NCBI RefSeq assembly: GCF_018885265.1
Contig: NZ_CP076538.1
Location: 6,298,001 to 6,362,000 of the forward strand
DNA: 64,000 nt
Source: Amycolatopsis aidingensis
Lineage (GTDB): Bacteria; Actinomycetota; Actinomycetes; Mycobacteriales; Pseudonocardiaceae
Direction: 5' to 3'
Of this stretch, positions 22,901 to 31,010 are shown in pieces. Numbering within the stretch: the first letter of the stretch is position 1; every line of letters starts with the position of its first letter. Both the position numbers and the translations under genes were made by a program. Under the pieces are notes generated by a model. That model saw nothing but the letters and a program-made list of their open reading frames with translations, did no database searches and was not told the origin of the DNA.

Positions 22901-23180
22901 GCTGCTGTGGGTCCATTCGCTCCGCTTCCCGCGGCGAGACACCGAAGAATGCCGCATCGAACCCCGCGACGTCGTCCAGAAAGCCACCCCACCTGCTGTA
23001 GGTGCGGCCGACGGCATCGGGGTCGGGGTCGAAGTAGGAGTCGATCGGAAACCGATCATCGGGAATCTCCCGCACGACATCCAGTCCGTCATGCAGCAAC
23101 CGCCAGTACTCGTCCGGGCCGTCGGCGTGTGGGAAGCGGCAGCCGATTCCCACAACAGCCACCTGATCGACGTCCGTCAT
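17531..23180 (-). pseudogene. One-module reducing type I polyketide synthase, frame broken twice
   Basis: If read through, this is a KS-AT-DH-ER-KR-ACP protein of about 1,880 residues. The KS (23165-21880) has DTACSSSL, EAHGTGT and NIGHAEGAAG. The AT (21630-20640) has GHSMGE and FASH in the position that reads YASH in methylmalonyl-type ATs. The DH starts with HRVQGAPILP (HxxxGxxxxP). A TGA at 20463-20465 then interrupts the frame; the same frame resumes with ELGTGPIELTNIRFLAPLPL. Near 19910, at a run of seven C, the frame shifts. The ER-like part lacks a recognisable GGVGxAA nucleotide loop. The KR has TGGLGDLG and YAAAN, and the ACP has LGMDSLMA. There is no TE; a type II TE is coupled upstream. 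Either the gene is dead or the two breaks are sequence errors. Confidence 0.85.
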
Positions 23181-23917
23181 GCCGCGACACTCCCCTCCAG
23201 CTCCCGGTACACCACGTCGACCACCAGTGGGTCATGAACGAAAAAATGATCTCCCGGAAGCGTCCGGATGATCGCGGGGGTCGTAGTCAACTCCGACCAC
23301 CTGCGCGCGGCGTCCGCGGTGACCACCGGGTCATTACGACCGACAAGCACCGTGATGGGGCACGACAGGACGTGTCCCCTGTGGCGATAGGTCTCAACCA
23401 CAGCGGCGTCAGCACGCAGTGACGGCAGCGCGCGCCTCAGAGCGTGCTGGTCCGACTCCACCGCCTCAGGAGTCCCGCCCGTTGCTAGCACCTGGGCCAG
23501 CAGTTCGTCGTCGGACAACTTCCGCACCGGCTTCAACCGGCTCGGGCGGTGCGGCGCGCCCGCAGCAGCGGCGAACAGCCGCAACGGCACCACGCCATGA
23601 TCACGCTCCAGCTCCACCGCGGTCGCGTACGCAAGCAGCGCTCCCATGCTGTGGCCGAACAACGCGATCTCTTGTTGACGCGAATAGATCGCGATCTGAC
23701 GCGCCAGCCGGGTCGCAATCTCCTCGGCCGACGTCAACGCCGACTCGTCGGCACGTCGCCCGCGTCCAGGAAGGAACACAGGTACCACCCGCAGCGAGGT
23801 CTGTTGCTGCCAGCCCAGATACAACGATTCACTACCGCCCGCATGCGGGAAGCAATACAGATGAGTTTTCCCGTCAGGACAAGGTTCAAACCAGTCATCA
23901 AGCATGATCCTCACCAT
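23177..23917 (-). CDS. Type II thioesterase of the PKS locus
   Basis: Up to 246 residues of alpha/beta-hydrolase type. It shows HLYCFPHAGGSESLYLGWQQ near the start, the nucleophile elbow ALFGHSMGALLAYATA, an Asp in VLVGRNDPVV and the final His in LPGDHFFVHDP. Such enzymes clear misloaded acyl chains from carrier proteins. The ATG at 23917 and another at 23905 (preceded by GTGAGG) are both possible starts. The stop overlaps the PKS ATG (ATGA), so the two are one operon. The gene itself is intact although the PKS is not. Confidence 0.92.
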   Translation of the reverse strand: MVRIMLDDWFEPCPDGKTHLYCFPHAGGSESLYLGWQQQTSLRVVPVFLPGRGRRADESALTSAEEIATRLARQIAIYSRQQEIALFGHSMGALLAYATAVELERDHGVVPLRLFAAAAGAPHRPSRLKPVRKLSDDELLAQVLATGGTPEAVESDQHALRRALPSLRADAAVVETYRHRGHVLSCPITVLVGRNDPVVTADAARRWSELTTTPAIIRTLPGDHFFVHDPLVVDVVYRELEGSVAA

Positions 23918-24687
23918 CCGATGGCATACTCATTATGTTGATCAGCAACTTTCATGAGAGCACGTCCATGCCGGAAATCAAAGAGAGGTCACCCCAACCG
24001 AGTATCCGACAGGAAGCGGATGACCTCACACAATCAGCAGCATGGGTCAACGCTCTCGCCCAAAAGCACCGTAAGACGCCCGTGGCGTGAAACGAAGGCA
24101 TCGTCGGATGCGGTCGGATGCGGTGGATCAACAGGGGTGGTTCAACGGCCGGCGAACCAGGCGCGGACTGATGTTCTGCAGATGACCGGCGAGGGTTGGC
24201 TGTTGGCGATTCTGACGAAGAAGGCGACGGAGTTGGCGCTAGAACCGAGAAGGACGACTATGTTCGGCCGTGTTGAGCACCACCCACAGCGGCCGGAACA
24301 ACAAGACTCTCGCAGCATCCGGCGCGGCATGACCGCAGCATGTCAGCGATCCGGTGGACGATAACGTGATCTTTTTCTGTTTTTCGTGGATCGACGATAT
24401 GCGATAGCACGTGTTGACGCACGTGCATGGCACTTTGATCATTTTACGAATTCACGCCATCCTTGAAACTTCACTCGTTCGCCGTAGAAAACTATGAACT
24501 AGTCGAAAACTCCTGCATACCGGCTACATAACGTGGAGCGTGGCTGCGAGAACAGGGTTCCAAAATCACACTACCGGGGTAAAGTGGGATTACTGCAGGT
24601 TACACTTCCCGGACAAGGATGAGAGACATATATGATCTCATCATGCGGGGAGTTTAGACTCGTGCAACCCTGTAACAACGTGTCTCA
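23918..24687. promoter_or_regulatory. AT-richer intergenic region upstream of the PKS operon
   Basis: About 770 bp without a convincing gene. The part from 24370 to 24660 is clearly richer in A and T than its neighbours. As the thioesterase/PKS operon runs leftwards from 23917, its promoter should lie here, but no specific motif could be assigned. Between 24145 and 24255 the plus strand has a transposase-like scrap, listed separately. Confidence 0.4.
24145..24255 (+). mobile_element. Possible scrap of an IS256-family transposase N-terminus
   Basis: One frame reads NQARTDVLQMTGEGWLLAIL followed by TKKATELALE, which resembles the conserved N-terminal block of IS256/Mutator transposases (TGEGGLLxxLTKxxLExALEGE). 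The similarity covers only about 35 residues and is from memory of the family, so it is tentative. Confidence 0.4.
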
Positions 24688-24905
24688 TGTGGCGGCTTTA
24701 CGGAGTTTTTTGTAGCAGGCGATGGTGGCGAGGAAGGCGTTAAAGTGGTTGGTGTAGAGCTCGTATCGGATGGTGAGTCGACGGGAGTCGAACAGCCACG
24801 CGATCGATCGATGACCCAACGATGTTTGCCGAGCTTCGTGCCGGTCTCGATCCCTTTGTGGGCGATACGGACGATGATGCCACGCTCGCGTACCCACTTC
24901 CGCGG
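24688..24905 (-). mobile_element. C-terminal fragment of an IS5-family transposase
   Basis: The minus strand encodes VRERGIIVRIAHKGIETG and RSIAWLFDSRRLTIRYELYT followed by FNAFLATIACYKKLRKAAT, the standard end of many actinobacterial IS5-type transposases, with one frameshift between the blocks. The upstream two thirds are absent: the sequence changes at about 24905 into an IS481-type gene. Confidence 0.65.
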
Positions 24906-25665
24906 GGTTTGGTGCGCCGCTGGGTGATCCCGTTCTCCCGGCAGATCCGCTCGAACAGCACCTCGACGGACTGAGGGCGGTTGTGGCGTCCGGTGAACTG
25001 TGCGCCGTTGTCGGTGAGCACTTCCGAGGGCCCCCGTAGCGGCGCATGGCCTCGGTGAAGGCTGCGCACACCGCTCGACCCGAGGGCACCGCGACCACCG
25101 CCGCGATCACCACGAACCGGGAATGATCATCGATACCGGTCACCAGCTTGCACGAGCGGCCGTCGGCCAACGGGACACCACCAACGATGCCCATCTGCCA
25201 CAAGTGCATCGGTTCCTGCCGTTGCTACCGTCGGTACTTCCGCTTGTGTTGCTGGGCCTGCTGATTGATCAGTCCATTCCGGACCAGAACCCGGTGCACC
25301 GTCGCCCGAGACGGGGTCCGGTCGGCACCACGTCGGCCAAGTTCATGGCTGATCCGGCGGGCACCCCAGCGCGGATGCTCCCGTCGCAACTGGCACGCCA
25401 GCGCCTCCACGTCGGCAGCAACACGGTTCGGGTTGGTGCGCGGACGCCGCGACCGCTCGGCCAACCCAGACTCGCCCTCCCGCTCAAACCGCTGCCGCCG
25501 TATGCAGTGACTGCCGAGAGGTTCCGTACCGCGCTGCCACCTCCCCAACCGGAGAACCGCCCAACACCTCACACACCGCCCGGTAGCGGTACTCCACCAG
25601 CACCTCGGACTCCACGCGGCCCCTCGCCCCTCACCAACGATCAACGGACCGCCGAAGAAGGTCAC
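24905..25665 (-). mobile_element. Decayed IS481-family transposase
   Basis: Pieces in three frames: FEREGESGLAERSRRPRTNP and RREHPRWGARRISHELGRRG (HTH part), then an in-frame TAG where KYRRW is expected. LVTGIDDHSRFVVIAAVVAV (first catalytic Asp) follows, and after a further shift EVLTDNGAQFTGRHNRPQSV (second Asp) and ICRENGITQRRTKPR. The C-terminal Glu block is missing because the sequence joins an IS5 fragment. Non-functional. Confidence 0.75.
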
Positions 25666-25938
25666 TTACGCCGGAGACCGTCAAGAATCTCCCGATAACG
25701 ATCGGTCAAGGATGTCCAGAGACCGCACACCGACAGCGGCAGGCGGGTTGGTGTTCGTCCCAGGCCAGGGTTCGGGCGCTTCGCCTCCGCCATGGTGCAA
25801 ACGCGCGAACTGCCCCGCTACTCACAGCAGCCTTCACAGCTTAAGCTCATCGTCATCGTGCCTACGTTCTGGCGGGCGGCGAAGAAGCTGGGAAGCAGGT
25901 AGTTGCAGGCCGGGCGGGGCCAGTCCTAGCTAATGCGC

Positions 25939-26337
25939 TCAGGCGGCAAGCGCCTCGGCGCCGGGGAGATCGAACTCCCCGTTGCAGACGCCTGCGACGA
26001 ACGCAGACCACTCGCCCGGAGTGTACGACAGGGTCTTGTTCGGAGTACGCAGTGCTCGAAGGCTTGCTCCACCGTCTGCATCGATCGTGATCTGTATTAC
26101 TGTGCTTGTGCCAGCCGGTGCATCCCCAGCCACTTCGTCCAGAAACGTTGCCCAATGACGGGCGGCGATGGTCAGAATCGGGCCGGCACCGCAGTCCTTG
26201 CTGTCGCGGATGTGGATGAGATCGGTGTCGAAGAATACCTCGACGCACTGATTGCCGTCCGGGTTGCTGAAGGTGCTCTTGAACCACGCTCCGACGACGC
26301 TACTACGGCGAGTTGTGCTGGTGTTGTTGGAGGTCAT
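25939..26337 (-). CDS. DUF397 protein, partner of the upstream XRE regulator
   Basis: 132 residues from ATG 26337. The DUF397 core is clear: GAWFKSTFSNPDGNQCVEVF, HIRDSKD and GEWSAFVAGVCNGEFDLP. In actinobacteria DUF397 proteins are encoded directly after XRE/DUF5753 regulators (the WhiJ-type and Scr1 antitoxin-like pairs) and modulate them. The gene starts 46 nt after the regulator's stop. A longer insertion of about 30 residues sits in the middle of the domain (VAGDAPAGTSTVIQITIDAD), which is less usual. Confidence 0.85.
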   Translation of the reverse strand: MTSNNTSTTRRSSVVGAWFKSTFSNPDGNQCVEVFFDTDLIHIRDSKDCGAGPILTIAARHWATFLDEVAGDAPAGTSTVIQITIDADGGASLRALRTPNKTLSYTPGEWSAFVAGVCNGEFDLPGAEALAA

Positions 26338-26383
26338 CTCCGCTGCTGTCCTTCGTGTGTGTCCTGCTTCGTCAGTTGCGAGG

Positions 26384-27235
26384 TCATAGGGTTCCGGCGA
26401 GATCAAGTAGGAAGCGACGCGTCTGCTCCGGGCCTGAGGCTGCGGCTTTCTGCTGCTCCCACAAGGTCAGATACCGGGTCGTTCGCTTGGTGTCGTCCAC
26501 GTACGTCCCACCATCGTGTTGTTCCAGGTAAACGATACTGACCGGTGGCTTAGTGTCGTAGCCGAAGATGGTGTAGTCGTGCCCTTGGCCCATGTAGTAG
26601 CCGGTGCTGAACGGCACGATCTGTAGCTCGACGTTCGGCCGATCCAGGGCCTCGACAAGCCACAGGACCTGCTCTTTGACGATCTCCGCACTGCCGGTGA
26701 TGCGGCGCAGGGCGGCCTCGTCGATGATGAACCAGAACTGCTGGTCGGTGTTGTCGAGTACCCGTTGCCGCGCTAGCCGATCGGTGGTGTCGCGGTCGAT
26801 CTGATCCCGACTTGGCGAGGGGCGCCAAGCCCGGAATAGCGTGCGCATGTACTGCTCGGTCTGCAGCAGGCCGGGCACGACCAGAGCCTGATACGAGAAG
26901 AAGCGCTGGCAACTTGGTTCCATATCGACCAGTAACCGCATGTGCTGGCGAAACCGCGTGCTGAAGGCCCCGCGCTTGGTCCGGCGGTTGCCTTCGGCCT
27001 GCAGATCCCTCACGTACGCCTGTTCGGCCTCGCTGGTTCCGTAGCGTTCCAGCAGCGCATCCAACTCCTTCGGCCGGATGCCACTGCCAGACTCGACATG
27101 CGCGATCTTCTGCTGGGTGCAGCGCAAGATCTCCGCCGCATCGTCCTGCGTCAACCCAGCATCGACGCGCTGCCTGGCGAGTTCATTACCCAACACGATC
27201 TTCATCACCGCTGGTGGGAGCTGTTGCTGGGCCAC
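26384..27235 (-). CDS. XRE-family regulator with DUF5753 domain
   Basis: 283 residues. The GTG at 27235 is chosen because GGAGG lies 5 nt upstream and the family usually starts there. An N-terminal helix-turn-helix (RQRVDAGLTQDDAAEILRCT with QQKIAHVESG) precedes the DUF5753 sensor-like domain (SYQALVVPGLLQTEQYMRTL, FIIDEAALRRITG, ELQIVPFSTGYYMGQGHDYT). These regulators pair with DUF397 proteins and often control morphological development or antibiotic production in Streptomyces relatives. A perfect 8+8 palindrome lies 66 nt upstream of the start and is the obvious candidate operator. Confidence 0.9.
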   Translation of the reverse strand: MAQQQLPPAVMKIVLGNELARQRVDAGLTQDDAAEILRCTQQKIAHVESGSGIRPKELDALLERYGTSEAEQAYVRDLQAEGNRRTKRGAFSTRFRQHMRLLVDMEPSCQRFFSYQALVVPGLLQTEQYMRTLFRAWRPSPSRDQIDRDTTDRLARQRVLDNTDQQFWFIIDEAALRRITGSAEIVKEQVLWLVEALDRPNVELQIVPFSTGYYMGQGHDYTIFGYDTKPPVSIVYLEQHDGGTYVDDTKRTTRYLTLWEQQKAAASGPEQTRRFLLDLAGTL

Positions 27236-27300
27236 GCCTACCTCCAAATCGCAACCAGCTTGATCACGCATAGCACAGGCCGATTCACTCGTTTGTGCGT

Positions 27301-27393
27301 GTACTCAACTTGAGTACACTAGTTACGGTCTAGACAAGCCGTACTCCGGGCCACCAAGCCTGCGAGGTCGAGTCTATGAGTACACAAGTTACG
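27301..27393. promoter_or_regulatory. Palindrome and spaced direct repeats upstream of the XRE gene
   Basis: GTACTCAACTTGAGTAC at 27301-27317 is a perfect palindrome of two 8-bp arms around one base. GAGTACACTAGTTACG at 27312-27327 is repeated with one mismatch as GAGTACACAAGTTACG at 27378-27393, 66 bp further on. The sites lie between the divergent XRE/DUF397 unit and the rightward genes. They are the natural place for autoregulation by the XRE protein (inference). Confidence 0.55.
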
Positions 27394-27813
27394 AGCTTAG
27401 TCGACGAGGAGCACGGCCATGGTGGCGCACCCCATCGGTGTCCCTGCCCAGTACTAATGCCGCTGGGCCTCCCGAGTCACCGGCCTAAGCACGCTCGGCC
27501 CGCTTCACCCCAGCGTGACCAACGCGCCGAGTTGCTGCCAGCAGCGAGTGGCGCTTCGTCCAGGTCCCACGACAACTCCGCGCGCTACGCGCCGTCGTTT
27601 ATCTGTGGCGTGGCTCCGGCTCTCCAAACGTCCTGCCCGATCCGCTGCCTCGCCGACGGTTCCTCGAGTGGAGCGGTCAGGACTGGACCATGGCGGCCCC
27701 GCCGGGGCCCCGTGGCATCTACGACCTCCGGTGGGCAAGCGTTGCCCGCGACCGCCGCCTGATTCCACCGCAGCTTCGAAGGCGCCCCACCCAAAGGAGA
27801 CCGGGGAGTCGAG
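27394..27813. other. Region without a supported gene upstream of the small-protein operon
   Basis: Between the repeats and 27814 no frame has both a credible start and a stop in the right place. One plus-strand frame (from 27519) has protein-like composition (EWRFVQVPRQLRALRAVVYL, RRFLEWSGQDWTMAAPPGPR) but no start codon before 27690 and no stop before the next gene. It may be a decayed gene. Confidence 0.4.
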
Positions 27814-28053
27814 ATGTGGCCTTTCAGCCGACGAGGGCAGACGACGCCGAAAGCGATCCTCAGCGAAGCCGTGCGGTGCAGAGACGAGCGTGGGCACAGC
27901 ACCGCGGCAACGGGCGGAGTGAGCGAGAAAGGGCAGGTCACGCTGACCGTGCCGGTCGGCGGGACCGTGGTATTCAGCAGGCTTCAGGTCGGCGTTCTGC
28001 GGGCACGGTTGACGGCCGCTGCGGTCTGGGCTGATCGGACGTTCTGCCGATGA
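27814..28053 (+). CDS. Small protein of unknown function, 79 residues
   Basis: ATG at 27814 is preceded by GGGGAG. The product begins WPFSRRGQTTPKAILSEAVR and has a soluble, beta-rich-looking middle (EKGQVTLTVPVGGTVVFSRL). No family recognised. It is the first gene of a tight run: its stop overlaps the next ATG, and each following junction also overlaps, ending with a sigma factor gene. It is thus likely to belong to the same regulon as the sigma factor. Confidence 0.6.
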   Translation: MWPFSRRGQTTPKAILSEAVRCRDERGHSTAATGGVSEKGQVTLTVPVGGTVVFSRLQVGVLRARLTAAAVWADRTFCR

Positions 28054-28265
28054 TGCGCAGGCGGAGGGGGCATGTTGGCGACACGGTCGGAGATGGCGGC
28101 CTGTTCTTGGCGCTGGGTGGTGGGCTGCTGTGCTTTCTCGCGCTGCTCGGCGTGTCCACCCTGACGGGAGCGTGGGTCGGCCGGAGCCTCCTGGAAATAG
28201 GCCTGATCGTGCCGCTGGCGCTGGTCGTGCTGGTGCTCGTGCTGACAAGCCGGGACAGGCCATGA
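28050..28265 (+). CDS. Small two-helix membrane protein, 71 residues
   Basis: Starts with ATG overlapping the preceding stop. After a basic N-terminus, two hydrophobic stretches follow (GGLFLALGGGLLCFLALLGV and LLEIGLIVPLALVVLVLVLT) and the protein ends TSRDRP. It is predicted as a membrane hairpin with both ends inside. No family recognised. Stop overlaps the next ATG. Confidence 0.65.
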   Translation: MMRRRRGHVGDTVGDGGLFLALGGGLLCFLALLGVSTLTGAWVGRSLLEIGLIVPLALVVLVLVLTSRDRP

Positions 28266-28669
28266 ACACGCGTCGGCTCCTGTTCCTGGCGGACGCGTTG
28301 ATCGACGCCGACGACTCGGCCACCAGCGGGTTCATCTGCCCGGTTCCGTGCGAACGGTTCGGTGACGGCCGGATCTCGCTGTGGCCGCGACCACGGGTTC
28401 GGCTGAATCCGTCCGGCTACCCGATCGCGCTGGAACTCGACCTCCGCACCTGGCTGGTCACCTACCACGGGGAGCGGACCGGTACGGGTGGGCTCACGCT
28501 GCCGATCGAGTGCCAGCATCGACCAGCCGCCGCCGACGTCGCCGAGACCTTCCTGGACCACCTGGCCAAGCGCCGGGTGTTCCCCAACCATCCGGAACAC
28601 CTGGCCCAATGGTGCGCCTGGTGGTGCGAGAACTACGCCTACGCCCGGCCCATGAGGGCCGAGCGGTGA
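28262..28669 (+). CDS. Protein of unknown function, 135 residues
   Basis: ATG at 28262 overlaps the previous stop, and the GTG of the sigma gene overlaps this stop. The sequence is soluble, with LLFLADALIDADDSATSGFI, a central strand region (RVRLNPSGYPIALELDLRTW) and a Trp/Cys-rich end (LAQWCAWWCENYAYARPMRA). No motif assigned. Its place in the operon suggests co-regulation with the sigma factor. Confidence 0.65.
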   Translation: MNTRRLLFLADALIDADDSATSGFICPVPCERFGDGRISLWPRPRVRLNPSGYPIALELDLRTWLVTYHGERTGTGGLTLPIECQHRPAAADVAETFLDHLAKRRVFPNHPEHLAQWCAWWCENYAYARPMRAER

Positions 28670-29463
28670 CCGCGCCGCCTCGGTGCCGCGCTCACCCGGC
28701 GGGCGGGCCCGAGCCGCGCGGACCCGAGGACGCTGCGCTGATCACCGCCGTCCGCCGCGGGAGGGCCAGCGCCTACGGGCAGCTGTACGAGCGGCACGTG
28801 GCCACGGCCTACCACCTGGCGCACCAGCTGACCAGGTCACCGGCCGACGCCGACGACGTGGTGGCCGAGGCGTTCGCGAAGGTGTGGGACGCCCTACGAG
28901 CTGGGAAGGGACCGCACTCGGCGTTTCGTGCGTACTTGCTGACCACGTTGCGGCACACCACCTACGACAAGACGCGCAAGAACCGCAGAATCGACCTCGC
29001 CGAAGACATGACCGAACTCGGTCGCCTCGCCGCCGGGGCATTGACCGTACCGTTCTCGGACCCCACGGTGGCCAACCTGGAACGCACGCTGGCGGCAAAG
29101 GCGTTCGCCAGGCTGCCTGAACGTTGGCAAGCGGTCCTGTGGCACACCGAGGTCAAGCAACAGTCTCCTGCCGAGGTCGCGCCGCTGCTCGGGCTCACCG
29201 CGAATGGGGTGTCCGCGCTGGGATACCGGGCACGTGAAGGCTTGCGCCAGGCATACCTCCAAGTGCACCTCGCCGACACCGCCCCAGCCCGGTGCCGGGC
29301 CACCGCCGACCGGCTCGGCGCCTGGACGCGGGGTGGCCTGGCCAAACGCGAACGCGCCCAGGTAAAGGCACATTTGGATCACTGCGCCCGGTGCCGGACC
29401 CGCGCCGCCGACCTAGACAACGTCAACGCCACGTTCCGTCACGCCGGGCGCCGCCCCACATGA
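28666..29463 (+). CDS. ECF-type RNA polymerase sigma factor with C-terminal zinc-finger segment
   Basis: 265 residues from GTG 28666. Region 2 is ALITAVRRGRASAYGQLYER through SPADADDVVAEAFAKVWDAL and FRAYLLTTLRHTTYDKTRKN. Region 4 is FARLPERWQAVLWHTEVKQQ and SPAEVAPLLGLTANGVSALG. After about residue 215 a third part ends with KAHLDHCARCRTRAADLDNV, which contains HxxxCxxC, the motif of zinc-binding anti-sigma domains. The fused segment may control the sigma factor in cis. No separate anti-sigma gene follows. It is the last gene of a four-gene overlapping operon. Confidence 0.85.
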   Translation: MTAPPRCRAHPAGGPEPRGPEDAALITAVRRGRASAYGQLYERHVATAYHLAHQLTRSPADADDVVAEAFAKVWDALRAGKGPHSAFRAYLLTTLRHTTYDKTRKNRRIDLAEDMTELGRLAAGALTVPFSDPTVANLERTLAAKAFARLPERWQAVLWHTEVKQQSPAEVAPLLGLTANGVSALGYRAREGLRQAYLQVHLADTAPARCRATADRLGAWTRGGLAKRERAQVKAHLDHCARCRTRAADLDNVNATFRHAGRRPT

Positions 29464-29492
29464 TCGAACGGACTTCCTGCGGGTTAAGCCGG

Positions 29493-30137
29493 TCACGGTC
29501 CCGGCTGGATGAGAACCACGGCGAGTGCACCAGCCAGAAGGAAGGGACCGAGGGGGACGTCGCTGCCCGGCTCCAGCCGTCGAGCGGCGCGGAGCGCCAG
29601 CAGTGCGATGGCCGCCGTGAGCCAGCCCAGCAGTGTTCCCACCAGCACGGCCGTCCACCCGGCCCAGCCCAGCGCAATGCCCAGCAAGCCGCCAAGCCGG
29701 AGATCCCCGCCACCCATCTGGCCCGGTCGGAGGAAGTAGATAGCGCCGTAGAACGCGAGGAGCACGAGCATGCCCGCAGCGGAGCGGATGAGCGGGTACG
29801 CGTCGCGGCTGACGATGGCCGCCGCGCCGAAAAGTGCGGCCAGGATGACTCCGGCGGGCCAGAGCAGCTTGGTGGGCAGTTGGCGGGAGGTCCAATCGAT
29901 CACGGCTAGCGGGACGCTGGCCGCTGCGAGCCAGGAGTATGCGAACAGGTGGGGCTCAGTGCCGGTACGCCAGGCGAGCGTTGCGAACAGGGCTGCGGTA
30001 ATCAGCTCCGGTAGGGCTGGTGGCGCGAGTCGGCCTGTCCCCTCCGGAAGGAGTGAACCCCGCTCGACGATGACGCGCAGACCACCGCCAACGACGAGAC
30101 CGACCAGGCCCCACCCAGCGATGCCGGCTGCGTTCAT
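29493..30137 (-). CDS. Prepilin peptidase (A24 type IV leader peptidase)
   Basis: 214 residues, almost entirely hydrophobic with about seven segments. The two catalytic aspartates are visible: Asp81 in PLAVIDWTSRQLPTKL and Asp145 in the family motif GQMGGGDLRLGGLLG. The N-terminal methyltransferase part of long prepilin peptidases is absent, as in the short TadV/CpaA type. It is divergent from the pilus operon at 30.4 kb and would process the Flp-like pilin (37007) and TadE/G-like pseudopilins. Confidence 0.9.
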   Translation of the reverse strand: MNAAGIAGWGLVGLVVGGGLRVIVERGSLLPEGTGRLAPPALPELITAALFATLAWRTGTEPHLFAYSWLAAASVPLAVIDWTSRQLPTKLLWPAGVILAALFGAAAIVSRDAYPLIRSAAGMLVLLAFYGAIYFLRPGQMGGGDLRLGGLLGIALGWAGWTAVLVGTLLGWLTAAIALLALRAARRLEPGSDVPLGPFLLAGALAVVLIQPGP

Positions 30138-30419
30138 GGTCCCGCCGGTGCCTTCGACGAACGATTCGCAAGAGTGACAGAACCATTCATCGTGTACCCC
30201 CTGCAGCTGCTGATTACGAAATCTGGTGCAACGAACCTACGATTCAACACTCTTGGACACGCCGCGATTAGACCGTTTGAGTGAACTTCGGTCCATTTGC
30301 CCTGTTCCGACACCTGTGTCCCTGCATAGGGACATTGCAGTCTCCTGGGGGTAACCGGGTAGAGGTGATATGTACCACAGTTAGATCGAAGGGAATTTTC
30401 GCGGATCCGAGGGGGGCAC

Positions 30420-31010
30420 GTGGTCGACGGCAAGGTATGCGGTCGCAATGGCCAGTACAGGGCGGGACTGGTTGCTGCCGGACTCACGGCGCTGGCGTTG
30501 GCGGCTTGCAGCTCGAACTCGTCTTCGGCACCTGAGAGCACGGCTGGAGTGACAACTCCTCCACCGTCGAGCAGTGCATCCCCATCACCGGCCTCTCCCG
30601 CCGATCGTGCACGTCAGCAGGCGACGGCCGCTTACACGGGGATGTGGCAGCAGATGGCCAAAGCCGGCGAGACCTCGGACTGGCAGTCACCCGAACTCGC
30701 GAAGTACGCGACCGGCGATGCGCTCGGGGTGATCAACCGCAGCCTGTACACCGACCACCTCAATGGCGTCGTGTCCAAGGGCGCGCCAACGCACAACCCC
30801 CAGGTGTCCGAAATGAACCCGACCGACAATCCGACCACGGTCATGATCTCGGACTGCAGCGACAGCTCGAACTGGCTGAAGTACAAGGACGGCCAGTTGC
30901 TCGACGACACACCGGGCGGACGGCGCTCGATCACCGCAGAAGTCAAGAAGCAGCAGGACGGCACGTGGAGGGTCACCCGATTCGCCGTGGAGGGGGTGGG
31001 CTCGTGTTGA
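30420..31010 (+). CDS. Putative lipoprotein, first gene of the Tad-like operon
   Basis: 196 residues from GTG 30420 with a G-rich stretch upstream. After a basic start, a hydrophobic segment ends in the lipobox LALAAC (Cys near 30), then a Ser/Pro/Thr-rich linker (TTPPPSSSASPSPASPADRA) leads to a compact domain of about 130 residues. The pattern of that domain (helix, then strands VMISDCSDSSNWLKY, SITAEVKKQQDGTWRVTRFA) resembles an NTF2-like fold. It would be anchored outside the cytoplasmic membrane. Ends overlapping the next gene. Confidence 0.75.
   Translation: MVDGKVCGRNGQYRAGLVAAGLTALALAACSSNSSSAPESTAGVTTPPPSSSASPSPASPADRARQQATAAYTGMWQQMAKAGETSDWQSPELAKYATGDALGVINRSLYTDHLNGVVSKGAPTHNPQVSEMNPTDNPTTVMISDCSDSSNWLKYKDGQLLDDTPGGRRSITAEVKKQQDGTWRVTRFAVEGVGSC

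Noticed and set aside
27376..27762. Possible 128-codon gene starting in the second direct repeat
   Set aside because: No ribosome binding site, start inside a likely operator, Pro/Ser/Arg-rich composition and no neighbour coupling.
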